Shown in pieces: positions 1 to 11,309 of a DNA stretch of 64,000 bases. The stretch covers positions 19,654,001-19,718,000 of the forward strand of contig NC_016133.3 of NCBI RefSeq assembly GCF_000005505.3, written 5' to 3'. The notes below the pieces were generated by a model. That model had not been told where the DNA came from. It searched no databases and saw nothing but the letters and a program-made list of their open reading frames with translations. Both the position numbers and the translations under genes were made by a program. Source of the stretch: Brachypodium distachyon (taxonomy: Eukaryota > Streptophyta > Magnoliopsida > Poales > Poaceae). Each line of letters starts with the position of its first letter. The stretch's first letter is position 1.

Positions 1-198
1 TTGGGAATCAGGATCTATAGAGATAGATCAAGGAGGCTTATTGGTTTAAGCCAGAGTACATATGTTGACAAAGTGTTGAAGAGGTTCAACATGAATGACG
101 CAAAGAAAGGGTTCTTGCCCATGTCGCATGGTATAAGTCTAAGTACGATGTATATGCCAGTCCTAGACCTGAGGTCATCGCATGAGCTTGGGATGTGA
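1..198 (+). pseudogene. Ty1/Copia reverse transcriptase fragment
   Basis: The frame open from the window edge reads like the C-terminal part of a Copia reverse transcriptase, with the segment IYRDRSRRLIGLSQSTY followed by VDKVLKRFNM and KGFLPMSHGI, all typical of grass Copia polyproteins. After that the frame degenerates: remnants resembling the TRPDV block appear out of frame and a stop follows at 196-198. No RNase H domain follows. The element enters from the left of the window, so the rest of the polyprotein cannot be judged. It is dead as a coding unit here. Identity as Copia is well supported by the motif string; the family is not determined. Confidence 0.8.
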
Positions 199-1154
199 AT
201 TGGCCTGCTTAGGGGTTGCCAAACGCTACTCCGTAACTGGGTGGTTATAAAGGTAGCTTTCGGGTTTGCTGAGAAGCATGCTGCGAGTCATGGTTGATCA
301 AGATGGGATTTGCTCCTCCTGTTCGGAGAGATATCTCTGGGCCCTCTCGAGTGATCAAATTCGGAAAGCATGGTCATGCGACTTGGGTTAAGTGTTAACC
401 CGTTCGGAAATCTGTATCACAGGAACGAGGAGAGAGTCGAGCTATCCACAAGGATGACAAGCACTCGCCTTGAGCTCAACACACATATCGTGAGGCAAAA
501 AAAATGTTGCATATGACACATTGTATGGTTCGTCAATATACCTTGTGGTTACTCGGGAGTTGGCACGTGCTGCTAGGCGCCGCTACCAACTATCGACTTG
601 AGTCGGTGCCAGTGGACGAGTAAGGTGTTGCTCGGGCCCGCAGTCCGAGCTCGTAGTCGTGTCCGACTGACCGCGAAACTGAAGGGTCACACGTTTAAGG
701 AGTGGGAACCGAGTTGGATCGGATCCAACTCGTATCGGGCTTAGACTCCTAACGGGCCTCAAGTGTTGAGCCCACTAGGGACGTCTATATAAGCGGAGGA
801 GACCAACCCGTCTAGGCTTACACCAGTACAGACGCGAGTTAGACTCGGCCGTCACACCTCCACGCCCAAAAGCCTTGCGATCGGATCTAGCAGTCCGTCG
901 CACGGAGTTCCTCTCTGTATCTGTGGATACCTCATAGGCGCTGCACCTGCGGCGCTTGGACGAACTGTTCATGGGATCGGCGAGGAGGAGCAGGCTGTTC
1001 GACTACTCGGCATCGACGCGCTACATCGACTCTACTTCCGCTACGGGTTTGCGCGTCTAGTGGTAATCTCGTGATCCATTATCTACAACATTGGTCCGGG
1101 CGGAAGCGGTAGAAATTTTATTTTGTGCTAGCGTAGCATACCGCGTTCCCCAAC
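199..1154 (+). mobile_element. LTR-retrotransposon sequence, probably LTR-derived
   Basis: No coding capacity. The stretch has LTR-like architecture: a promoter-like TATA (TCTATATAAG near 784-793) about 350 bp before the end, and a terminus resembling CCCAACA at 1149-1155. It directly follows the broken Copia RT fragment but lacks an RNase H region between, so it may be a chimera of two elements. The exact LTR boundaries and a target-site duplication were not found. Confidence 0.5.
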
Positions 1155-1156
1155 AA

Positions 1157-1740
1157 TTATATTACATGGGAAGTATAAAATAGCTTGAGACATGTCTTAC
1201 GGTAATTGTTGAGGACCTTCTCGATGAAACATATTATTTGCGAACTGTGTCATTCCGGTATTAGTCCATGATCTTGCCTCCAAAGAACCCTGTGTCATAA
1301 TAAGTCGGAAAATATTTATGGTTGTTTTTGGGATAGTTAAATTACATGAAATAGTTTGTCAATAAACAAGGCCGAGTAATCTATCCACAGAAAATTGTTG
1401 AAGACCTTCTCCATGAAACATATAATTTGTGAACTGTGGAATTGGAGTATTAGTTATTGTGCTTGCCCCAAAAGATGCCTGTGTCATAATAGGTATAGAA
1501 ACATTTAGAATTTTTGTGGTACAGTATTACATGAAAATATTAAAGAAAGTAGAGCAATCTGTCTTACGGCAAATTGTTGAGGACCTTCTCCGAAAAAAGT
1601 ATTTGCATTTACTGTGTTCCCGGCACCTACTATTGATGAACCATGTAAACAAGACAAACTCTACTATCTATGTAATTGAGAGTGACCAATATAAGAACAA
1701 GTGGGGTTGCATTGGTAGTTTCTTTGGTAGTTTCTTGATT
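1157..1740 (+). repeat. three diverged tandem repeat units of about 180-189 bp
   Basis: The core ATTGTTGAGGACCTTCTC (with variants) recurs at about 1205, 1394 and 1573, each preceded by an ATTACATG block and followed by AACTGTG and GTGTCATAATA-like blocks. Spacing is 189 and then 179 bp. The third unit overlaps the 3' end of the dead FRS gene that lies on the opposite strand. Confidence 0.75.
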
Positions 1741-3942
1741 ATTCAAAGAATATCCTCTTTTTGCATACTTTGTACGTCTGGGCAGTATATATTACGATGG
1801 TAAAGTGAAAACCTCGTTGATATTGAACACTCGGAGAGCATGTTTGCACAACAGACCTATGACATCATAAAACACGGAGTAAGACAACATTTTATAAACG
1901 AACAAATGTTAAAAGATGATTACGTACCTTTGAATTCGTATCTTCTACAAAAACATGATACAAACAGATTCTCATGATTAAAGATGACTAGTGCCTCATC
2001 CTCAAATGCCACTGGCATCACCTTATAAGTTTTCACAGTTCCCACCGTGGAAATCATCTCGCACGTGACTGAAAATTGATGTTTGAACTGCTCCTCGAAA
2101 TCAGAATAGAGCCTCCTTGTATATGACTCGGCTGCAGTCTTCAACATAGGTAAATTCCTTATATAAGTAACAGGTTTAGTCTTTCGTGACTTAAAATCTG
2201 CATCTAGTTCATTTTCACGAAGACTAGTAGCACACTTCTCATACTGTACTAAGAGCTCTAAAAGGCAGAGCTTCTTGCAAAATTGTTTCTTGAACACATT
2301 GTTCATACCTTCACTCCTTTGAGTTGAGGTCATGTCGGCATGAAATCAATCATTGCGGTACACAACAGCCCACTTCTCACGCAAACCAAATAGCGTTTGT
2401 ATCCATGAGTTCTCCACAAGGTCATATTCAATCAACAACTCTTGCCACTTCTGCTCAAAGTATGGCACTGAATTTTCTAGGTATACAACTTTCTTAAAAT
2501 CATCAAGAAACCGAGGATGGCTTGAAATTACATGGCTAAGATGCTTAGCGGCATTTTGATAAATGTGCCAAATGCAGAGAAAGTGTTTTGTGCTTGGGAA
2601 AACAATGCTAATTGCTTTGGCCATAGCTACACATTGATCTGTGAAAATTGTAACAGGTCGTTTCCCAGACATTGCTGTTAAAAATGTGTTGAAGAGCCAT
2701 ATAAACGAGTCAGTGGTTTCATCACATAATAGTGCAGCTCCGAAAAGAATGGTTTGCTTATGATGGTTTGTCCCAAGGAGTGGTGCAAAAGGCATTTCAA
2801 ACTTGTTTGTCTGAAAAGTGGTGTCAAATGACAAAGCATCACCAAAACAAGCATAATCCATGATAGCTTGACCATCTGCCCAAAAGAAATTAGCTATCCG
2901 GCAATCCTTCTCATCTAATTGTATGGCATAAAAAAAAGAAGGATCTTTTAATTGCTTGTTTTTTAAGAACTCCAACAATGTTTGAGCGTCATTGACTTCC
3001 AAATACTTTTTGCGCTCGCAGCCAATATGGTTATTGCTATCCACCCGCAGAAAAGGTACATGCTGAGGTCCTCCATACCACTGCTTGAAAAATTTGTATA
3101 CATCTGCGGGCTTTAATCCCGCTTCCCTCATATGACCTATCACAACTTTATCTGACTCTATCAAACGGCGTTGTGACCGCAACATGTGTCTTTTATCCGG
3201 ACTTGCGAGATAATGATTGTGTTCCAATACAACCTTCTGCACCCTCCAAACGCCATCCCGAGCAATGCTAAACTGAATACGGGCATCACAACCGGACCTT
3301 GTTATAGCATTTTGTTTCACAGTTTCATGTTTTGAATGAGCCTCTCGTTTCCCTTCACTACTACAAACTATATGTTTCTTAAATACGGTTTTATCTGGTC
3401 TCAACTTTGAGTGGCTCTTTCTAATGCTAAAACCAATCTTACCGGCATAATTATTGTAAAACTCGTATGCTTCCTCTTCTGACTTGAATGCCATCCCAAC
3501 TTTAGGAACAATTAATGATTCACAATTGGTATCATACACCTGCTTTCAAATATATATTAACTGAATTATACTAACAAACCATGATTTTGTTTGCACAAAC
3601 TAACACATGGATATGTACCTTAGTGGGGGATGATGTTCTAGCTGAACCTGTTAACGTGGTACCAATCAAGATCGATCCATAATTCCCCATCATGGAAGTA
3701 GAGCCAGCTGACGCTTGCATCGTTTTGCCACCAGCCACAGGCAGAGTGCTAGCGGCAACTTGATCGCCGGACGAGTCGAGTGAAAAAGAAGGAACCAGTT
3801 GTGCGACCGCCATCATCTGATCACCGGTATGCAGTACGTTGCTGCCGTCGGCATTGGCTGTGTGCTGGGCGTCCGGGATCTTCACGCCGGTGGACGTAGG
3901 CGCTACGGCGACAGCGGCCGCGTACTGGTCCGCGGAGGTCAT
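1630..3942 (-). pseudogene. FAR1-RELATED SEQUENCE (FRS)-like gene, inactivated
   Basis: FAR1/FHY3-family proteins are domesticated or mobile MULE transposases with an N-terminal WRKY-GCM1 zinc finger, an RNase H-fold core and a SWIM zinc finger. Three exons can be phased on the minus strand: 3942-3619, 3539-1928 and 1856-1630, with junctions AAG/GTACAT, GCAG/GTG, AAAG/GTACGT and ATAG/GTC. Exon 2 holds the FAR1 domain (ending EHNHYL), SFDTTF and IFTDQ of the MULE core, and STQRSEGMNN. The SWIM signature CFC...CKH spans exons 2-3. Two in-frame stops break it: TGA at 2348-2346 (after VVYRND, before FHADMTSTQ) and TAA at 1794-1792 (FTLPS*YILPR, where CAA is expected). Exon 1 is Ala/Ser/Thr-rich and of unknown role. 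The conserved frame around the stops suggests recent death. Family assignment is secure; whether it was a host gene or a transposon gene is open. Confidence 0.85.
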
Positions 3943-4009
3943 TGCATGTGGAGATTCGCCCGACTACGCCATGGCTCTCTCGTCTCAACACGAGGACGCA
4001 GAGTTGGTT

Positions 4010-4471
4010 CCAATTAGCCGATCGTGTGCCTGGATTTTAGGCCTCGACGGAAACTGTTTAGAGGCGCGTATACGTGATGTGTACGGGCCTAGACAGATAC
4101 GTATCAAATACTTGGGATTCAGAGACGCGTTAAGATCGGTGCCGTGAGCAGAGTTGTCAGCATCTAAGAGGGGCCTCGGGGGAGAGGACGACCGGCCTGT
4201 TCCTAGAGAATTTTCTACCCTGACTAGAGTTCCTTTAAATGCAGATTTTGCCGTTGGTAGGAAGCCCCTAGCATCTTGCATTTAGCTACGCCCGCGTGCA
4301 TGCCAGTTTAGCTGCACATGTGAACCAAAACGGCTGAGCTGTGCCAGCTAGCTGATTGTGCTGTCGTAGATCAATGCATATCTTTTTGTCATGATATTTG
4401 ACTTTGTAAATGTAATAACCATGCATGATGCACTTTTTTTTTTTCAGAATAGGAGACTGCCCTTCGGTTTA
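4010..4471. other. intergenic, no feature recognised
   Basis: Upstream flank of the dead FRS gene. Small open frames here lack recognisable domains. A short poly-T run lies at about 4434-4444 next to the MITE-like element that follows. Confidence 0.5.
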
Positions 4472-5023
4472 GGCCTGGCTAACGAGCATGCTCGGCTCGT
4501 TAAGAGCTCAATTCGTTAGGCTCGTTAACCTTAACGATCATCATAGCACGGGTGCTCGTTAAGCTCGTTAACAGTGAAAAAAAGGACAGCGTGTAAGCAG
4601 AAATAATGACAAGCAAAGCAATACAACAACATTATATAATAAACCATAACAGTATAATAAAACATGCATTAGTGAAAGACTGGAGTTTCGAACGGCACTA
4701 ATAAATCTAATAACCATTACATCACAAATATTAAATCCTCCGGCTGTGTCCTCATACAAAAGCAATAAATAAAAGGTTCCACAAGACATGCAGCTATGCC
4801 AGCAGCCACTAGCCAATCCACAAAGCCAAATTCTTTTGGTTCGATCGACAACGAGGTACATGAGACAAATTAACGAGCAAACGAGCATACGTCAGGCTCT
4901 TTAGAGTTACGAGTTTCAAGATGTGCTCTACCCTTTTCGTTAGCCTACCAAGCCGAGTTCTAAATGAGCTGAGCACCTAACGAGTCGATCCGCTCGCCGA
5001 GTACCGAGTAAAATGTCCAGGCC
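4472..5023. mobile_element. non-autonomous DNA element (MITE-like)
   Basis: GGCCTGG at 4472-4478 is mirrored by CCAGGCC at 5017-5023. Both ends carry CTCG/CGAG-rich subterminal motifs (GCTCGGCTCGTTA on the left; GAGTCGATCCGCTCGCCGAG on the right), so the ends are roughly inverted copies. The interior is AT-rich and non-coding. A target-site duplication was not seen, so the ends are approximate. Confidence 0.5.
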
Positions 5024-5112
5024 ACTAACATGCATGATGTACATACGTAGCATCTTATTGGAGGCGAGGCAATCCGCTAAAACACTATAGAGACTCTTGG
5101 ACATACTTCTAT

Positions 5113-5370
5113 CTACTTTACAAAATATTGGAAAGAGTCCTGGGCTACAACTTTCACTTCTCTAAACAATATACCTGACCTTGAATCGTCATTGGTCATC
5201 ACTTGAGTTAAAACAACATTATCAGTCTCCAAGATGATCCTGTGACAACCCATTCCGACCGCTTCTTGAACTGCATAAAACATTGTCTCAGTTTCTGCAT
5301 GTAGAGGACCAACAATTGACAGCAATCTCCGGTTTGCCACCAAAGTATCCTCTTGTTTGTGTTTCTGCAT
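5113..5370 (-). pseudogene. RNase H-like (RVT_3 type) domain fragment
   Basis: The minus-strand frame contains GPLHAETETMFYAVQEAVGMG followed by HRIILETDNVVLTQVM, which matches the AE-A-A (Glu) and -E-TD- (Asp) strands of plant RVT_3 RNase H-like domains found in LINE-derived and stand-alone genes. The first catalytic Asp region is missing, and nothing recognisable precedes it. It is a fragment of about 85 residues, most likely LINE or pseudogene debris. No regulation can be inferred. Confidence 0.7.
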
Positions 5371-5399
5371 CCATCGAAGTATTATCTTTCTAAATTCAA

Positions 5400-6790
5400 A
5401 TATATTAGAAACCTCAAATGAGCCGTTTGATATGAATGTGTGAAATCATATGTGATGTGTAACATTGACAAGTGTTTTAGATGAAACATTGATGTGGATA
5501 CTTTGGATAATATGGATATTTAAGTGATGACATGTATCTTGTTTGGACTTAGTGCTTTGCTAGTGGTGTGTTGATCCATTAGTTTTTTATGTGAAAACAT
5601 GGCGTGAGTTGTGTGAAACTTACCCTGAGTCAACTCGTGGACTTGTGCTCGTACTGGTTATTTGTGTGTTTGCTTTCAGGTGTTGCCGGAGCTAGAGGAA
5701 CGTGGTCGATGACGGGATCGAGGGACGAAGCTTGGGAGAAGCTGAGGTCGAGGATCAAGGTCATGCAGGACGTTTGTGCGAAGGAAAAATGGAAGTGAAG
5801 GCTACGATGATCCGGAAGGGCACCGGTTTGTCGTATGTTGTTTATACCGGAGATGTACGGTATTGGAGATATTCGATACGTGATGGTCGAGTTTTGAAGA
5901 CATCACAAGAAGAGTTGATGGCATGAAGTGACATCGAGGTGAAGATATGTAGGTCCAGCCGTGGCTGGATGAGAGCTGTTTAAAGATTAAACAGTACCGT
6001 CATCAAGATGGCGTCGGATGGAAAAGTGATCCACATGAAAGTTGTGCGCGTCGTCGAGACGAACAACTTTGCTTTTGGAGTCATCTCAATCCGAGGTCGT
6101 ATGCGGGCCCCACGGGCAAAATACTGACCGGGACAGAGGAGTCCGTGTTGGATTCGGATTCGGTTTAGGGTTGCGAATTTTCCCTTATAAATAGAGGGCA
6201 TCCTAGCTAGGGTTTTAGCAAGGACGTGAGGGAACTCAAAGCTTTGGATCTAGATTAATTCTTGGAGAGTTCTTAGATGCATGGTTGCATCTTTTGTAAT
6301 CGATCGACATCGTTGCAATAAAGAGATTTGTTGGCGGTGTCATGTCTGTTCTTCTCGGATCTTCGTGAAATCTTCGTGCTAGATCTTTCTAATACTTTGG
6401 TGCAGGTTTATCACAAGTTCATAATACTTTGCTGCAGATTTATCACGAGATCAAGAGAAGATTGCAATTAATTCATCTTTCTTGTTATTCCTCGAAATTG
6501 GTTTTAGATTAATCCTCGTAACTTTCTATCAGCTGTTACTATTTTGATCATATCTTTTGATTGGTAAGTCCGATTGAGCTGATTCTTGTTGCGTTGGTTA
6601 GATAATTTTAATACCTTTCTTTTCCATACTCATACGTATTTTTTGGTTCATCCAATCAAAAGTTACGGCTGTTTTACTATCACGGACAGAAAGGTGATTT
6701 AGGGTTTGAACTTTCGGGAAAAGTTTTAATTTGCTTCCGCGCAATCATTCACCCCCCCTCTGATTGCCTATCTCGATCTCGCAGAATGGA
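5400..6790 (+). mobile_element. LTR-like sequence (solo or truncated LTR)
   Basis: The stretch carries a promoter (TTATAAATAGAGG near 6184-6196), a polyadenylation-type GCAATAAAG near 6316, and a terminus with the ATTCACCCCCCCTCTGATTG motif (6748-6767) common at the 3' end of grass Copia LTRs. Short frames inside (for example 5604-5926) show no domain. The 5' boundary is uncertain and no internal retroviral genes follow, so a solo LTR is the simplest reading. Confidence 0.55.
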
Positions 6791-6888
6791 TCACGGGGCT
6801 TTGTTTTTTGACAGAACAACGTTCCAAAGCATTGCATGGGACAGTATGATGTTGGGGCGGTCAAATGGATGAAATTTGAGTTTTTAAA

Positions 6889-6942
6889 GGACAGGACTCA
6901 CGGGTGCCCGTGCACTATTAGGTATCCGGGGGTGCACACCCA
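6889..6942 (+). repeat. left terminal inverted repeat of the 11.2-kb MULE (candidate)
   Basis: It contains CGGGTGCCCGTGCACTATTA and then GGGGGTGCAC. Its partner is 18028-18081 in inverted orientation, at the same distance from the 9-bp flanking repeat. Confidence 0.55.
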
Positions 6943-7089
6943 AATATGGTAGGATCTGGTAATCCGCTTTCCGCCTTTCCTAAAATTGAAAACATGATCC
7001 CCCGATCCCGCGCGCGTGGACCCCCCCGATCCCGATTCCTGGTGCGCGTCAGACCGACCCCGAACAACTCCACGCGCAAGTTAGGAAAA

Positions 7090-8368
7090 GCAAAAAAAAA
7101 GGAAACAAAAACAAGTCCAAAAAGTGACCACCCCATCCCCCCGATCTGGTTCGTCTCCCACCTTTCTTCCCTTCTTCCCCATCACAACCTTGCCTCAGAA
7201 AAAGCAACAAAGCAACAATGGAAAGGAAGATCTCCATGAGACCTGCGCTATGAAGTTGCTGCCTAAATTGAAGAAAAAGGTACTTATTCCCCCCTTAGTG
7301 CAATTCATGCGTGCCCCCCCCCCCTAACAGTTCCAAAAGAAAGCACAAAACCCCCTAATCTGGCAAAAAAAACCATAAACATGTTGCATGCATCCATGAT
7401 CCTGCACCAGAATTGCTAGGAGGAGATCTGGTTCCGGGTAAGAGTTGGAGCATGCCTAGTTAAGAATTGCAACTTACAGAATAGGAGGTTCCAAAATCAA
7501 AGCAACTCTGTAAAACTTGACGAGTGCAGAAACAAAAACCATAGGCAAAGAAAATAGGATAGTTGTTTCTGTTTCTTTTGCCTATCTTTTGATAGCAAGC
7601 TATGGAGAAGCAAAAGCAAAACGCATGTAGTTCCCCAGGAATGAAAAAATTGCATAAACATGCATCTCTTCTGGAAAAGTAGAAGCAAAAGCAAAACACA
7701 CAATGCTCAAGCAACTCTTAGGTTCTAGAAAACACATAAAAATGCTAGATCTCCAGTTGACAACAGAGAAAAACAACCTAGACATGTTAAAAAAACAGGG
7801 AAAAAACAGCAACTACCTCACCTATATAAACCAGGAGGCACAAGTATTTCAAGTGTGATAGCACTATGCAAGTGCAAAGTAGCAGCAAACTGTACAAGTT
7901 TCATCATAGTGTCAAAGCAGCAAAAAAGTAGGACAAAAGTATGGACAATTACCAATTACAGTAGTACCCCCCCCCCCCCCCCAAAGCAAAAGCAAACAAC
8001 TGAATCCACTTCACAAAAAAGCTTCTACTCCCACCCAATTTAGTCTCCCCAGTTTCCACCATTTAGACTAGTCTACTATTCAGACTTCACAACACTCCCC
8101 CCCCCCCCCCCTCCTCCTCCTGTACAACTTGGCATAGTTCACATCACATTTTCAGTTGCCTTTCATTTTACTCCTTTTGCAATATGTACAAAAGCTTATG
8201 CATCTATCTTGGGCATTACTTGACACCTGCGATTAAAAATACACAAAAACAATACAAATCAGGAGACATTAAAAAAAAGTGGAATATGCTTCTTCAAATG
8301 TAAGTGCAAGACATAATTGATTGACTGGATTTTGCTTAATTTGCTTTGTTGGTTGTTATTAATTGCAG
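7090..8368 (+). other. 5' leader and leader intron of the FRS transposase gene (candidate)
   Basis: A pyrimidine-rich leader (7120-7200) is followed by a small upstream frame at 7218-7253 (MERKISMRPAL, stop). A good donor AAAAAG/GTACTT lies at 7279/7280. The next acceptor TTGCAG/ATGG is immediately before the main start at 8369, giving an intron of about 1.09 kb. The stretch holds three C homopolymers (7314-7324, 7967-7982, 8097-8111) but no other gene. Confidence 0.5.
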
Positions 8369-11037
8369 ATGGATTTGCTGGATCTTAATGAGTTGCCTAC
8401 TGATCTAGTTGATGAAGGAGTTGCAACGACTGGGTTCCCATCTTACTGCACTCAGCCTGCTCCAGGCAATGAAGTAAGAGAAGAGGTGCACAATGAAGTC
8501 AATGATGGCTCCTCACATAATGGGAGCCTGCACATTGTTGGGCGTGAGGACCAGGCCGGGCAACTTGACTCCACTGACTTAAATCCGCAGACAATAAGTA
8601 TCTCGGATTATGATGATGACATCAATGATGAGCAATTTCCAGAAGACGGAGTTCTGTCACAGCCACATGAGCCATATTTGGGGATGAGATTTGATACACT
8701 GCTATGCGCAAAAGATCACTACAACGCTTATGCACTAAGGGTGGGTTTCTCGATAAGATCAAGCACTTCTAGGAGATCGTTGTACACAAATGAAGTGGAG
8801 AAGCAACTTTTTGTTTGCAATAAGTTCAGGAAGCCTAAAGCTGATGGTGAACCGACTAAGAAAGCTAAAGTTGCTCCTGATGTTAGCTCTCATTCTGAAG
8901 TAGGCAGTGAAGAGGAAACTGATCGAGAGGAGGATTTGCCTATAGGGAAAAAAGCTCCAAAGAAAAGAAGGAGAGAGACAATTAAGGGCACAAATTGCAA
9001 AGCACGGATGATTGTAAAGTTGGTGGACAGCAAGTGGCAAGTGATATATTTTATTGCAGAACACAACCACCCTTTGATTACCAAGCCATCCTTTACTAAA
9101 TATCTAAGATCACACCAGGGTATTCCCAAAGAAGAAGAGAATTTCTTGAGAATTCTGCACAATTCTAACTTAGAAACAGGTGTGTGCTAGTTGCTTTCTC
9201 TCTGATTTGTTGGTTAACATTAGCTAGTTTGTAAAAAAAAAAAGGAAAAAACAGTGCATCTGTGATGCTAAATAATTTTCCATGTAATCTGCCTTCTCTT
9301 ATGCATGATGTTCATTCTTTTTTCAGGACGAATGATGCCACTAATGTCATCATTTTATGGATCTGGCCTTCTGGTTCCATATACAACAAAGGCAATAAGC
9401 AACTACCAGTCTAGGATGCATGCACAAACCCGTGGTGGTGATATGGCCGAGACAATTTCCTATTTTACACAGAAGCGACTTGATGATCCGGACTTTTACT
9501 TCAATGTTCTTTTGGATGATGAACAAAGGGTTCAAAACTTATTCTGGATAGATGGTGCAGCTTGCAAAGCATATGGAGATGCTTATTCCGATTGCATATC
9601 ATTTGATACTACTTATTTGACCAATCAATACAACATGCCGTTTGCACCTTTCATAGGTATCAACATACATGGGCAGTCACTCATGTTAGGCTGTGGTTTT
9701 TTGAGAGATGAAAAGGCAACTAGTTTTGACTGGTCGTTTGAGACCTATTTAGATGCTATGCATGGCAAAGCTCCCGATAATATTATTACGGACCAAGATT
9801 AGGCGATGCAGGCTTCAATAGCTAAAGTTTTCCCAAACACCGTCCATCGCAGCTGCCGTTGGCATATCATGAAAAAAGCACAAGAAAAGCTTGGTTCATT
9901 CCTAGGTAGAAGGCCAGAACTTGTTGCTCAATTCAATGAGGTTGTTGATTACAGTATGACACCTGAAGAGTGTGAGCAGGGTTGGGCAGAAATGATGGAA
10001 ACACATCAAGTGGCTGGCAACAAGTACATTGCTTGGTTGTACAACATTAGGGCAACATGGGTCCCGTGTTACTTCAGGAATTGCTTCTTCCCATTTCTCC
10101 AATCAACCCAACGCAGTGAAGGCTTTAATGCTGTATTGAAACGCTATGTGAACCCACACAACTCTAGCCTCAATTTTGTGCACCAATATGAGAAGATACA
10201 GTTGAAAATCTTGGTGAAAGAAGGTGGCAACGACTACAGGACAGACCATCTGCATGTTGATACTTGGTCGTCCTATCCAATAGAAAAGCAAGCATTGGAA
10301 ATTTATACTATAGACATATACAACAGTTTCGGTCAGAGTTTGAGATGATTGGAAGATACAATGTAAGGCCCCTGCAAAATGACATTTATGAACTTATCCC
10401 AAACAGAAAGTACTGTTGCAACTATGGGACAAGAACATACAAAGTCACACCTAGGGTTGATGAAGCTTCCTACTCGTGTGAGTGTTGCAAATTTCAAAAG
10501 GATGGGCTGCTTTGCTGTCACATTCTAAAAATATTTACTCATTGTTCGATTGATGAGATACCCCAACATTACATCTTGACGCGTTGGACACAGCAAGCAA
10601 TAAGAGAAGAAGTTGCCCCCGAGCAAGACCAGCCTGATGTTATGTCCAAAGAATCAGAGAAGGAGATCCGTTTGGCCAATATGTCTGTTGAGTTGCAAAA
10701 AGTTGCTAGAAAAGCTTGTGGATCAGATGCAGGTAAGCAAATTGTGGACAAGCACATGCGCACAATGTGGACTGAACTTTCGCATTTAAACAAGACAAGG
10801 AAACACACTAAGAAAGCAGCTGCAACAGCCCCATCACCTCGGGCGTCAGCTTCTGTGCCGCTGCAGCCGGAAGTTGCTCCAACGGTTCGGAACCCAGAGA
10901 GGTCAGTGACAAAAGGAAGGACGAGGAAAAGAAGATATGAGAATGCACTTGAGCTAAGGCCCAAACGGAAGAACAAATGTGCCTTGTGTGGTTCATATGA
11001 GCATAACCAAGCGACTTGTCCTTCTAAATTGGTGTGA
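8369..11037 (+). pseudogene. FRS-type MULE transposase gene with nonsense codon and frameshift
   Basis: Two coding exons, 8369-9179 and 9327-11037, join in phase (ACAG/GTGTGT to TTTCAG/GACGA). Order of domains: acidic N-terminus; FAR1 zinc finger (about residues 104-235, starting GMRFDTLLCAKDHYNAY and ending AEHNHPL, with a Lys-rich insertion); MULE core (SFDTTY, ITDQD, RSCRWHIMKK, STQRSEGFN); SWIM finger CECCKFQ...CCH; and a C-terminal zinc knuckle CALCGSYEHNQATC. Two lesions: TAG at 9800-9802 inside ITDQD*AMQA, and a 2-nt surplus (or 1-nt loss) at about 10310-10311 that moves translation to a second frame, restored as RHIQQFRSEFEM. Full length would be about 840 aa. It lies tail-to-tail with the ULP1-like gene, 270 bp apart, inside the same candidate MULE. 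A host FRS gene is the alternative. Confidence 0.85.
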
Positions 11038-11309
11038 TGTTTGACTTAATGTGCTGTTGATTGATGCTGCGACTTGTCCTTAATTGCTATCAAATTTTTG
11101 TCAACTTTGTTGTTAATTGCTTATACAGCTGTAATGTTGGCTGGACCTATTTGAGACCTATGTTTTGTCTTTACGAAATGAGATGCTGGAATAGTAGTTC
11201 TTTGTGCCTTCTTTGTGCTTTATTGTAGAAGAAAACCAAACCCAAAACATGTGATGCCAAAAAATGGTAAAAAATTGCTTCAAAAGGGTAAAGGAAAAGT
11301 AATGTGTAC

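Noticed and set aside
4438..5030. CACTA element for the CTCG-rich repeat block
   Set aside because: No CACTA terminus; ends are GGCCTGG/CCAGGCC and the element is short.
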